Source of the DNA: Bacteroidota bacterium | GTDB taxonomy: Bacteria; Bacteroidota; Bacteroidia; Chitinophagales; Chitinophagaceae | DNA length: 7,039 bases | Reading direction: 5' to 3' | Assembly: GCA_023436425.1 (NCBI GenBank) | Contig: JAEZJD010000302.1 | Span: forward strand, 1 to 7,039 | Shown here: in pieces, positions 1 to 5,107 of the stretch | Position numbering within the stretch: the stretch's first letter is position 1 | How the letters are laid out: each line of letters opens with the position of its first letter | Notes under the pieces: model-generated | What the model saw: the letters and a program-made list of their open reading frames with translations, nothing else | The model's database searches: none | What the model was told of the DNA's origin: nothing | Position numbers and translations under genes: made by a program

Positions 1-171
1 CTTTTCGATAGTATCAACACCGTAAAACGATATTTTGACTTTAGATTAGAAAAAAGCAGATCGCCAGCTATAGACGCAGGAGCTGATGCAGGCGTGTTAT
101 TGGATTTGGACGGAAATGCCCGCCCAAAAGGAAGAGCTCCGGATTTGGGAGCTTATGAAAAGCAGCGCTAA
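1..171 (+). CDS. C-terminal end of a secreted parallel beta-helix / choice-of-anchor Q type protein (5' truncated)
   Basis: Frame 1 is open from the window edge to a TAA at 169-171, giving the last 56 residues of a larger protein. The tail contains SPAIDAGAD, then LDLDGNARPKG, then APDLGAYE. The pattern S-P-A-I-D-x-G ... D-x-D-G-x-x-R-P ... D-x-G-A-Y-E is the typical closing motif of right-handed beta-helix proteins with a choice-of-anchor Q domain, which are secreted or surface-exposed polysaccharide-binding or adhesin-like proteins. No sorting domain follows the motif; the protein ends six residues after the D-L-G-A-Y of the motif. The catalytic or binding part lies outside the window, so its substrate cannot be named. 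Confidence in the fold class is good, in function low. Confidence 0.8.
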   Translation, partial: LFDSINTVKRYFDFRLEKSRSPAIDAGADAGVLLDLDGNARPKGRAPDLGAYEKQR

Positions 172-195
172 GCTGCTGTAGTTGCGGATTGTACG

Positions 196-203
196 TACTT
201 TTG
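196..203 (+). promoter_or_regulatory. Bacteroidota -7 box of the peroxidase promoter
   Basis: TACTTTTG matches the Bacteroidota primary-sigma -7 consensus TAnnTTTG at all fixed positions. It ends 21 bases before the ATG at 225. No good TTTG/TTG -33 element sits at 19-21 bases upstream; the nearest TTG (182-184 region) is too close. The box lies downstream of the TTG codon at 189, which argues against that codon as the gene start. Confidence 0.45.
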
Positions 204-224
204 TGTATACCTGAAAAATTTGTT

Positions 225-791
225 ATGAAAACAATGTTGCTTACAATGATACTTTCAATTGTACTAAGCGGACCATCGATATACGATTTCAAAGTTGGCG
301 GACTGGACGGAAAGGAGATCGACTTTTCAACTTTTCGTGGTAAGAAAATTCTCATCGTGAATACGGCTTCTAAGTGTGGAAACACGCCGCAGTATGCCGA
401 CCTGGAAAAGCTGTACGAGCAATACAAAGAGAAGCTCGTGATTGTAGGTTTCCCGGCGAACAACTTCGGTGAGCAGGAGCCTGGAACAAACGACGACATT
501 AAAGAGTTTTGTACCAAAAATTACGGAGTGACATTTCCTATGGCGGAGAAGATTTCGGTAAGGGGCGATGACATTCATCCGTTATTCAAATATCTTGTTC
601 AGCAATCCGGTGAACTGTCAAAGAAAGTTGATGGAAAAGAGTCAAAAGATTTTGTCTGGAAAAAGTTTTTACAAGATCCGGTGATATGGAATTTCACTAA
701 ATTTCTTGTTGATGAAAACGGAAATCTAATTGCTGTATTTCACAACAAAGTGAATCCGATGAGTGCTGAGATAACAAAGTATTTAAACTAA
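225..791 (+). CDS. Exported glutathione peroxidase (thioredoxin-dependent Cys type)
   Basis: The 188-residue product is a full-length thiol peroxidase of the glutathione peroxidase family, reducing hydrogen peroxide and lipid or organic hydroperoxides. Residues 1-16 form a short hydrophobic signal-like segment, so it probably works in the periplasm. The peroxidatic cysteine is Cys51 in NTASKCGNTPQY. FPANNFGEQEPGTND follows at 77-90, Cys96 (EFCTKNY) sits where thioredoxin-type members have their resolving cysteine, and Trp155-Asn156 of the WNFTKF motif complete the active site. The usual catalytic Gln of FPCNQFG is Asn80 here. Cysteine instead of selenocysteine plus Cys96 suggests thioredoxin-like reductants rather than glutathione. 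I chose the ATG at 225 because a -7 box at 196-203 lies just upstream and the longer TTG start at 189 would precede it. A terminator follows directly, so the gene is probably monocistronic. A decayed partial copy lies at 2466-2649. Confidence 0.93.
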   Translation: MKTMLLTMILSIVLSGPSIYDFKVGGLDGKEIDFSTFRGKKILIVNTASKCGNTPQYADLEKLYEQYKEKLVIVGFPANNFGEQEPGTNDDIKEFCTKNYGVTFPMAEKISVRGDDIHPLFKYLVQQSGELSKKVDGKESKDFVWKKFLQDPVIWNFTKFLVDENGNLIAVFHNKVNPMSAEITKYLN

Positions 792-805
792 AAACTGAAA
801 TGCTT

Positions 806-838
806 AAAAAGGGCTGCCTCATTCGGGCAGCCTTTTTT
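806..838 (+). terminator. Rho-independent terminator of the peroxidase gene
   Basis: A perfect 7-bp stem, GGCTGCC (812-818) with GGCAGCC (826-832), encloses a 7-base loop and is followed by six T residues. The A-run before the stem can extend pairing into the T-run, so it may also work on the minus strand. It begins 15 bases after the stop codon. Confidence 0.9.
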
Positions 839-839
839 A

Positions 840-1081
840 TTCGCCTACTTCGAACATCGTTTAATCGACAGAGTGAGCGGTCTAAGTGTTTTTTTCCGCG
901 CCGGCTTTAGAAAATAGTTTTTGACTTTGTCCCCGAAAATTCCCTACATAGCTCATAAAAGCTTTGTTGAAACTCCAAAAAGCATCTGTTGCGGTTTCTG
1001 CAAGTTGATAATTTCTTTTTGCGAAAATCAGTTTTATTCCGGCTCTGGCTCCCTGTACTTTTCAGATACAAAAGAAATCTA
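840..1081. other. Intergenic stretch, no gene seen
   Basis: These 242 bases carry no convincing open frame. The only upstream in-frame extension of the next gene begins with TTG at 989 and would give an arginine/aromatic-rich leader instead of a lipoprotein signal, so I reject it. The only regulatory candidate is the -7-like box near its right end. Confidence 0.5.
1056..1063 (+). promoter_or_regulatory. Candidate -7 box before the choice-of-anchor J lipoprotein
   Basis: TACTTTTC agrees with TAnnTTTG at five of six fixed bases and ends 18 bases before the ATG at 1082, much like the spacing seen at the peroxidase gene. No clear -33 element is visible, so this is weak. Confidence 0.3.
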
Positions 1082-1720
1082 ATGACGAAGATCGCAACCG
1101 TCTCCAGTCTTGCTTTGTTTGCCCTTTTAATTTTTGGTTGTAAAAAAGGCAACGATTCAAAGTACATCAAAGAAGAATTTGAAAATTTTTATGCTCTGCA
1201 AAGTCGAAACTGGGTAATAACAAACAATAGCGATCCATCTGGCGTTGCCGCATGGCTACCGGGTTATTACGGTACAGACAAATCGGGGCAGCCGTATGGA
1301 TTTCCAGCGTATTCATATAAGAAAGAAAAGACAGAATATTTATACGTCGGCTTCGCGGGCTATTCCGGCGTGCAGGGAGTTCAAGTTAGCAGCTGGGTTA
1401 TTTCTCCTGAGGTAGAGATCACCAATAATTCTAGTGTGTCGTTTTACATCCATGGCACAAATTGGACCGGTGATAAACTGGAAGTTAGAATGAACGAGAC
1501 AGATAATTCTGCATACGTCGGCACCACCCCACAAGACGTTGGAAAATTTACCAAACTTCTGAAGGAAATTACTGCTCCGGCCATGATGTGGAGTAGAGTG
1601 GATATAAAATTTTCCGACCTCACTGCTAGCAAGTTGTCGCGAATAGCCTTCCGCTATGTACCGGATGTGAGCGCATCGAAAGGGCTCGGCATCGATGTTT
1701 TTGAATTCAAAAGTAAATAG
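1082..1720 (+). CDS. Lipoprotein with choice-of-anchor J (MAM/jelly-roll-like) domain
   Basis: The 212-residue product starts with a charged-hydrophobic leader ending in a lipobox-like LIFGC, so Cys20 should be lipidated and the protein anchored in a membrane, probably the outer one. After a short linker, EEFENF opens a beta-rich domain covering nearly the whole remainder. Its landmarks are SSWVISPEVEI (103-113), SVSFYIHG (118-125), GDKLEVRMNETDNSAYVG (130-147), a WSRVDIKFSDL strand (170-180), RIAFRYVPD (187-195) and the closing GLGIDVFEF (201-209). This order, with a conserved W-(V/I)-(I/L)-S-P-x-(V/I/L) and the final G-I-D-x-(F/V)-x-(F/V) strand, fits the choice-of-anchor J or cleaved-adhesin jelly-roll fold, which binds surface ligands or carbohydrates. 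The ligand is not evident. The next gene begins 8 bases downstream, indicating co-transcription. I chose ATG 1082 because it places the lipobox correctly. Confidence 0.8.
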   Translation: MTKIATVSSLALFALLIFGCKKGNDSKYIKEEFENFYALQSRNWVITNNSDPSGVAAWLPGYYGTDKSGQPYGFPAYSYKKEKTEYLYVGFAGYSGVQGVQVSSWVISPEVEITNNSSVSFYIHGTNWTGDKLEVRMNETDNSAYVGTTPQDVGKFTKLLKEITAPAMMWSRVDIKFSDLTASKLSRIAFRYVPDVSASKGLGIDVFEFKSK

Positions 1721-1728
1721 CACCTTTC

Positions 1729-2451
1729 GTGAAAGTATTTGTAACCGCAATGCTGTTGTGTGGATTTTGTTGGAGCACCTCTTGCTCTAACAGCAACGGA
1801 ACAATGTCGAACAAGCCAGAAGAAGAAGTACAGAGCAACACCGCTTCCATGATGATTGCCACCGGTGAACACGAGTTGCGTGAGGGTGATCTTGTTTTGA
1901 GGCTCAGCGTCGATCCGGCAAGCCAATTCATCCGGCTGTTCAATCGAAAAGACAAGCGCTACTCCCATGCGGGAATCGTTTTAATGCACAGTGGCTATCC
2001 TTACATCTACCATATTCTGACAGGTGACGAAAATCCCGATGGAAAAATCAGGAAAGATTCTTTATCGAAGTTTGCAGCAGCAGGGAAAAATTTTGGTTTT
2101 GCTATTTACAGGTATGAAATGACGAAGAAAGAAATTACCAATGTCAAGAGTATTATCAAAAATTGGATAAAAAGAGGAGTGACATTCGATATGGCGTTTG
2201 ACCTGAGAACAAATGATCGGATGTACTGCTCAGAAATGATAATGAAGGCGCTCCGCGAAGCCACTTTCAACCGAATCAACATCAAAACAACACAGCCTAC
2301 TGCGGCGGAAGCATCGTTCATTGCCGAACAACTGCACTTATCAGCAGACTATTGGAAAACAAATTCTGCAGTAGCTATTGACAATTTATTTCTTTCAGGT
2401 CACTGCAAACAGATTTTAAGCTTCAATTATCCACTATATCAGTCTAGATAA
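1729..2451 (+). CDS. YiiX-like permuted NlpC/P60 (papain-fold) lipoprotein
   Basis: The 240-residue product is a probable cysteine hydrolase of the YiiX/YaeF group of circularly permuted NlpC/P60 proteins. A GTG start at 1729 gives the leader VKVFVTAMLLCGFCWSTSC, whose STSC is an acceptable lipobox with Cys19 as lipid site; an in-frame ATG at 1750 is an alternative. The domain begins with LREGDLVLRLS (50-60). The permuted catalytic order is visible: His80 in RYSHAGIVL (77-85) comes before the nucleophile Cys167 in RMYCSEMI (164-171). FDMAFDLR (153-160) precedes the Cys, and VAIDNLFLSG (215-224) resembles the family's usual closing strand. Relatives are thought to cleave or transfer amide or lipid ester bonds, but the substrate here is unknown. 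It lies 8 bases after the choice-of-anchor J gene, so the two lipoproteins probably form one transcript. Its stop is followed at once by the peroxidase remnant. Confidence 0.82.
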   Translation: MKVFVTAMLLCGFCWSTSCSNSNGTMSNKPEEEVQSNTASMMIATGEHELREGDLVLRLSVDPASQFIRLFNRKDKRYSHAGIVLMHSGYPYIYHILTGDENPDGKIRKDSLSKFAAAGKNFGFAIYRYEMTKKEITNVKSIIKNWIKRGVTFDMAFDLRTNDRMYCSEMIMKALREATFNRINIKTTQPTAAEASFIAEQLHLSADYWKTNSAVAIDNLFLSGHCKQILSFNYPLYQSR

Positions 2452-2465
2452 GGCTGCACCAGAGC

Positions 2466-2649
2466 CAAGGAGTTTTCTGTGAGGGGCGACGACATTGATA
2501 CTCTATTCTCAATCTTGTTCAGCAATCGGGTGAACTGGCGGAGAAAGTTGATGGAAAAGAGTCCAAACATTTTGTCTGGAAAAAGTTTTTACAACATCTC
2601 GTGATTTGGAATTTCACTGAATTTTTTTCAATGAAAACGGAAACCTCAA
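2466..2649 (+). pseudogene. Decayed 3' fragment of a glutathione peroxidase gene
   Basis: The stretch aligns with the intact peroxidase gene at about 545-726. Bases 2521-2580 match 601-660 at 54 of 60 positions, and the whole of 2482-2640 is about 85% identical by hand count. It encodes FSVRGDDID, then LAEKVDGKES and FVWKKFLQ in another frame, like the intact protein's SVRGDDIH, KKVDGKES and FVWKKFLQ. One base is missing near 2508 and another near 2629, each breaking the frame. The 5' half with the catalytic cysteine is absent, as are the last 22 or so codons. There is no start codon in place. It cannot make a working peroxidase. Confidence 0.85.
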
Positions 2650-2676
2650 GCTGCCTTTTCGCCGGCGTTTTTTTTT
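2650..2676 (+). terminator. Imperfect hairpin with T9, probable terminator
   Basis: GCTGCC (2650-2655) can pair with GCCGGC (2661-2666) through a G-U wobble and one C-C mismatch around a five-base loop, followed by G and nine T residues. It would end the two-lipoprotein transcript and protect the convergent minus-strand gene. The left arm AGCTGCC followed by a T-run resembles the intact peroxidase terminator, so this may be its decayed copy. Confidence 0.5.
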
Positions 2677-2677
2677 A

Positions 2678-3475
2678 TTAAAGCACTTCAATGGTTTTTT
2701 CGATGCCTTCCAAAGGCAGGTCTTCGCCAATATCGAGGATCGCCAGTGCGGAATATTTCCCTTTAGGAATATTGGCAGGTAACGTCAATTTTACTTTTCT
2801 CGTACCATCAGGGAAAACAGGAAACTCAATTTTTTCGGTTTGGTACGATTTGCCGTCTGCCGGATTTGTCAGTTCAAGATAAGCTTTGCATTGTAGCATT
2901 ACATTGCCTGTATTCTTCATCAGTAATTCATACGTGTTTTTTTCACCACCGGGTTTTAAGGAGACGGCTCTGGCCTGGGCAGCCGACAATTGCGGTGGCG
3001 TTTCGTAAATGTGAATACCTACACGAATGATTTCCTTCACTTCTGTTTGCACGTTCTTCTTGTTTCTGCTGGATGAGTCCTGCTCTTCAGCGGCCTGCAA
3101 GAAGAGCATAGCCCATTTCATTTCATCAACTTTTTTTTGATCGGCAGGTGTGTTGAGGCGTACGATCAACTCTTCTGATTTGCCAGGCTCCACTTCCAAA
3201 AAAGATTTACTGATATTGATCCATGAGGCACACGATCGCGGAAGCGTATCTGCCCTAAAGTATTGGTGCCCGCCGGTGGAGTCGCGAAGCCAATCAGCCA
3301 GGTAAGCAATGAATTTTATTTTTCGGTCAGAAAGATTGCTGATACGAACTGATTGAGACTGAACGCCAGAAGGTCCTACACGAAAATCGAGAACTGATGG
3401 TTGGATATTTATCTTTTGGGCAAAGCCGGAATTGAACAGGAGTGATGCGAAAGCTAACGCAAAAACATTTTTCAC
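2678..3475 (-). CDS. PapD-like periplasmic chaperone candidate (two immunoglobulin-like domains)
   Basis: The 265-residue product has a signal peptide, MKNVFALAFASLLFNSGFAQ, when started at GTG 3475; a TTG at 3493 would add six residues. Domain 1 (about 21-158) reads like a PapD N-domain: a P-x-x-x-x-F-x-V opening strand, QSVRISNLSD (41-50), the proline-led segment LPRSCASWINISKSF (78-92), EVEPGKSEELIVRL (94-107), a WAMLFLQ strand (121-127), then KEIIRVGIHIYETP (147-160). In PapD that last position is the G1 strand donated to subunits; here I150, V152, I154 and I156 alternate. Domain 2 (about 168-265) is a second Ig-like unit with MKNTGNVML (186-194), KGKYSALAILDIGED (238-252) and a terminal strand. 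There is no membrane anchor. The PapD Arg8/Lys112 pair is not obvious. It diverges from the putative subunit and barrel genes, which supports a chaperone role. Recognition is by fold pattern only; other Ig-like periplasmic proteins remain possible. Confidence 0.68.
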   Translation of the reverse strand: MKNVFALAFASLLFNSGFAQKINIQPSVLDFRVGPSGVQSQSVRISNLSDRKIKFIAYLADWLRDSTGGHQYFRADTLPRSCASWINISKSFLEVEPGKSEELIVRLNTPADQKKVDEMKWAMLFLQAAEEQDSSSRNKKNVQTEVKEIIRVGIHIYETPPQLSAAQARAVSLKPGGEKNTYELLMKNTGNVMLQCKAYLELTNPADGKSYQTEKIEFPVFPDGTRKVKLTLPANIPKGKYSALAILDIGEDLPLEGIEKTIEVL

Positions 3476-3516
3476 TTTGATATTGGATTTCAATTATTTT
3501 GGCAGCCAATATAGCT
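3476..3516. promoter_or_regulatory. Short divergent intergenic interval
   Basis: Only 41 bases separate the two chosen start codons. A forward -7-like box, TTATTTTG at 3494-3501, fits TAnnTTTG at five of six bases but is close to the ATG at 3517 and has TTTG (3476-3479) too near to serve as a normal -33 box. Transcription of the two arms must interfere or be coordinated here. Confidence 0.35.
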
Positions 3517-3536
3517 ATGTTTAACCGCACTTGCAA
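3506..3536 (-). promoter_or_regulatory. Candidate minus-strand promoter of the chaperone-like gene
   Basis: Read on the minus strand, TTG (3536-3534), a 20-base spacer, and TATATTGG (3513-3506) match the Bacteroidota -33/-7 arrangement, with one base off in the -7 box. The -7 box ends 30 bases before the GTG at 3475, which favours that start over the TTG at 3493. The promoter overlaps the first codons of the divergent gene. Confidence 0.4.
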
Positions 3537-4431
3537 GTTTGTTCTTCTCCTTACATCTGTCTCGTTCTGTTGTTTGGTGAAAGCGCAGAGTGTTTCGATT
3601 TTGGCAACAAACACAAGTTTTGTCGTCGCCACGCATAGTCAGATTACGAGCAGCAGCACAATTACCTCGTCGTTTAAATTGAGCGTGAGTAGCGGAAATA
3701 AAGCATATAGTTTAAAGGCTGCGGTAACTGCTAAAGCGTTCGTGCCGAACAGCACTGTATTCGCTGCAGTTCCTTTCACAATAAGTTTGCGTAGCGTAAC
3801 AGGTGTGACAACTAGCGGTGGTGTGACAGGAAATATTCAACTTGTCGAGAACCCACCCGGATGGAGTACATTGGCAACCAATGCGACAAAGACCGGTGGA
3901 GCAACTGCGCAGTGGACCTACGATCTTACTCTGCTGCCAATCGGCTACACCATTGCTCCGGGCACTTACATATTTACTGTAACTATCCAGTATTCGGATG
4001 GTCCGACTCCAATCTCCAGAACATTCAACATAACCTTAATCGTTTCCAGCGCTATGGGCATCTCACTAATTCAGAATTCGTCTACCAACATTTCTTTTGC
4101 AAGCGCCACTGCATTGGAAACAGGGGTCACGAACAACAATTTTCACAACCTGCAGGTCAAGTCGAATAATCCATGGATTATAACGGCTTCTGCGCCGCCA
4201 TTTTTTACTCCAACCACTGTGGATGCAAGCGTCGATATGCCGTGTAGTATTATTGAAATCCGGCAAAATGGCGTAGGAAACTTCATGCCCCTTTCCACGC
4301 TTCCACAAACAATCAAAACCGGAAATGCGGGAGATGTTACTTCAAGCTTCGACATGAAGTTCACTCCCGGTTATACCTACAACCCCGGGATTTACAACAT
4401 TGCCATAACGTACACGGTCACTGCTCAGTGA
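3517..4431 (+). CDS. Two-domain secreted beta protein, candidate tip subunit or adhesin
   Basis: The 304-residue product begins at ATG 3517 with a signal peptide ending near VKAQS (21-25); a TTG at 3499 would only lengthen the leader. It has two beta domains. Domain 1 (about 25-178) ends in IAPGTYIFTVTIQYSD (146-161). Domain 2 (about 180-304) is a clear paralogue of the next gene's product, sharing LQVKSN-x-x-W, an MP segment, NG-x-x-x-F-x-x-LST, a Thr/Gly-rich stretch and a closing Y-x-x-G-x-Y-x-x-x-(I/V)-x-Y-T-x-T-x-Q. An extra N-terminal domain on a pilin-like domain, in a gene next to a one-domain relative, is how tip adhesins of chaperone-usher fibres are built. Ser, Thr and Asn are abundant, and the mature part has one cysteine (Cys243), so no internal disulfide. 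I recognise no named family; the adhesin role is inferred from architecture and neighbours. Confidence 0.65.
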   Translation: MFNRTCKFVLLLTSVSFCCLVKAQSVSILATNTSFVVATHSQITSSSTITSSFKLSVSSGNKAYSLKAAVTAKAFVPNSTVFAAVPFTISLRSVTGVTTSGGVTGNIQLVENPPGWSTLATNATKTGGATAQWTYDLTLLPIGYTIAPGTYIFTVTIQYSDGPTPISRTFNITLIVSSAMGISLIQNSSTNISFASATALETGVTNNNFHNLQVKSNNPWIITASAPPFFTPTTVDASVDMPCSIIEIRQNGVGNFMPLSTLPQTIKTGNAGDVTSSFDMKFTPGYTYNPGIYNIAITYTVTAQ

Positions 4432-4487
4432 GAATTAACCAGTTTGTCCGTAGATCTCCTAAGCAATTCTACGAGGAATAAGTCTCT

Positions 4488-4523
4488 AAGTGTTTTCACT
4501 AAAAAAAATTTAAGTGAACACTT
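4488..4523. repeat. Inverted repeat overlapping the -33 box, candidate operator
   Basis: AAGTGT-TT-TCACT (4488-4500) faces AGTGA-ACACTT (4513-4523): eleven paired bases with a two-base bulge, around an A/T-only centre. The right arm covers the first two bases of the -33 TTG at 4522-4524. There is no T-run after it, so a protein-binding operator or an mRNA-end hairpin fits better than a terminator. Confidence 0.5.
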
Positions 4524-4552
4524 GCACTTTAAAAGATGCAGGTATATGTTTG
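4522..4552 (+). promoter_or_regulatory. Strong Bacteroidota-type promoter of the small subunit gene
   Basis: TTG at 4522-4524, a 20-base spacer, and TATGTTTG at 4545-4552 match the Bacteroidota -33 and TAnnTTTG -7 elements with correct spacing. The -7 box ends 33 bases before the ATG at 4586, implying an A-rich leader of roughly 25-30 bases without a Shine-Dalgarno sequence. It is the best promoter match in the window. Confidence 0.7.
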
Positions 4553-4585
4553 CGGCTGAAATTCAAAACCCTATAAAAAATCAAA

Positions 4586-5071
4586 ATGAAAAAGTTTACT
4601 CTTTTTAGTCTCGCTGTATTCGGTCTTTTCTTCAGTTCTAAAGCGCAGACCACCTCAGCAAACACTTCCCAAACCGTTACGCTGAACTTGCAGAATCAAA
4701 TCGAAATTGCTGTTCTTAGCGCCACAGGTACATCGTTCACTTTTGCATCAACTGCTGATTACACGAGCGGATTGACAAATGCAAGTGCGTCGCAATTGCA
4801 GGTGAAGTCGAACAAAGCATGGACAGTTACAGTAAAAGCAGGAGCTGCTGATTTTACCGGTCCCACTGGTAATCAGATGCCTGCATCTGCTTTGGGTGTG
4901 AGAATAAATGGCGGTTCTTCATTCACTCAGTTGTCGACAACAGCAGCGAACCTTACCACAGGAAGCCGCGGGAGCAACACCTTTACTGTTGATTACAACG
5001 CCAATCCGGGTTTTAACTACGATGCCGGTAGTTACACGCTGAATGTGATATACACAGCTACACAACAATAA
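4586..5071 (+). CDS. Small one-domain secreted subunit, candidate major pilin
   Basis: The 161-residue product has a clear signal peptide (MKKFTLFSLAVFGLFFSSKA, cut before QTTSAN) and a mature part of about 141 residues, all beta-prone, cysteine-free and rich in Thr, Ser, Ala and Asn. A mature N-terminal stretch with alternating hydrophobics, TVTLNLQNQIEIAVL (30-44), could be a donor strand plus first strand. SFTFAST (50-56), LQVKSNKAWTVTVKA (71-85) and GVRING (104-109) follow, and it closes with YDAGSYTLNVIYTATQQ (145-161). A final G-x-Y-x-x-x-(V/I)-x-(Y) strand near the C-terminus is common in spore-coat-U-like and DUF4402-like small fibre proteins, but I cannot assign a family. It is a paralogue of the C-terminal domain of the preceding gene's product. 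It has its own strong promoter and a hairpin behind it, fitting an abundant structural subunit that polymerises on the surface. Confidence 0.68.
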   Translation: MKKFTLFSLAVFGLFFSSKAQTTSANTSQTVTLNLQNQIEIAVLSATGTSFTFASTADYTSGLTNASASQLQVKSNKAWTVTVKAGAADFTGPTGNQMPASALGVRINGGSSFTQLSTTAANLTTGSRGSNTFTVDYNANPGFNYDAGSYTLNVIYTATQQ

Positions 5072-5078
5072 TTTTTCT

Positions 5079-5097
5079 GCAGAAGTTTTGCTTCTGC
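5079..5097 (+). terminator. Perfect hairpin between subunit and barrel genes, leaky terminator or mRNA stabiliser
   Basis: GCAGAAG (5079-5085) and CTTCTGC (5091-5097) form a perfect 7-bp stem with loop TTTTG, starting eight bases after the stop codon. Only GTTT follows, so termination should be incomplete. Such a hairpin can protect the upstream mRNA and lower read-through into the barrel gene. Confidence 0.5.
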
Positions 5098-5107
5098 GTT
5101 TAATCCA

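Larger units (their letters stand above)
4432..4585. other. Intergenic region with hairpins and a promoter
   Basis: These 154 bases separate the two subunit genes. A 6-bp inverted repeat, CGTAGA (4449-4454) and TCTACG (4468-4473), has a 13-base loop and no T-run, so it is a poor terminator. A longer inverted repeat and a promoter follow and are listed separately. The small subunit can therefore be transcribed independently. Confidence 0.6.

Noticed and set aside
161..177. AGCAGC/GCTGCT hairpin spanning the stop codon of the beta-helix gene as a terminator
   Set aside because: The 6-bp stem is real but no T-run follows it, and it overlaps coding bases; too weak to call.
189..224. Upstream TTG start extending the peroxidase by 12 residues
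   Set aside because: It would spoil the signal peptide start and sits before the -7 box at 196-203, so the transcript would not contain it.
68..578. Minus-strand open frames opposite the beta-helix tail and the peroxidase gene
   Set aside because: They overlap strongly supported plus-strand genes and show no signal, domain or compositional sense.
881..892. TCTAAGTGTTTT, also found near 4485-4496 before the small subunit promoter, as a shared regulatory element
   Set aside because: The copy at 881 lacks the second arm of the inverted repeat and any nearby promoter, so chance similarity in a T-rich stretch is more likely.
989..1081. Upstream TTG start extending the choice-of-anchor J protein by 31 residues
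   Set aside because: The leader would be long and basic-aromatic; ATG 1082 gives a normal lipoprotein signal with Cys at residue 20.
1340..1968. Minus-strand open frames opposite the two lipoprotein genes
   Set aside because: They are shadows of genes with clear lipoboxes and domain motifs; translations look random.
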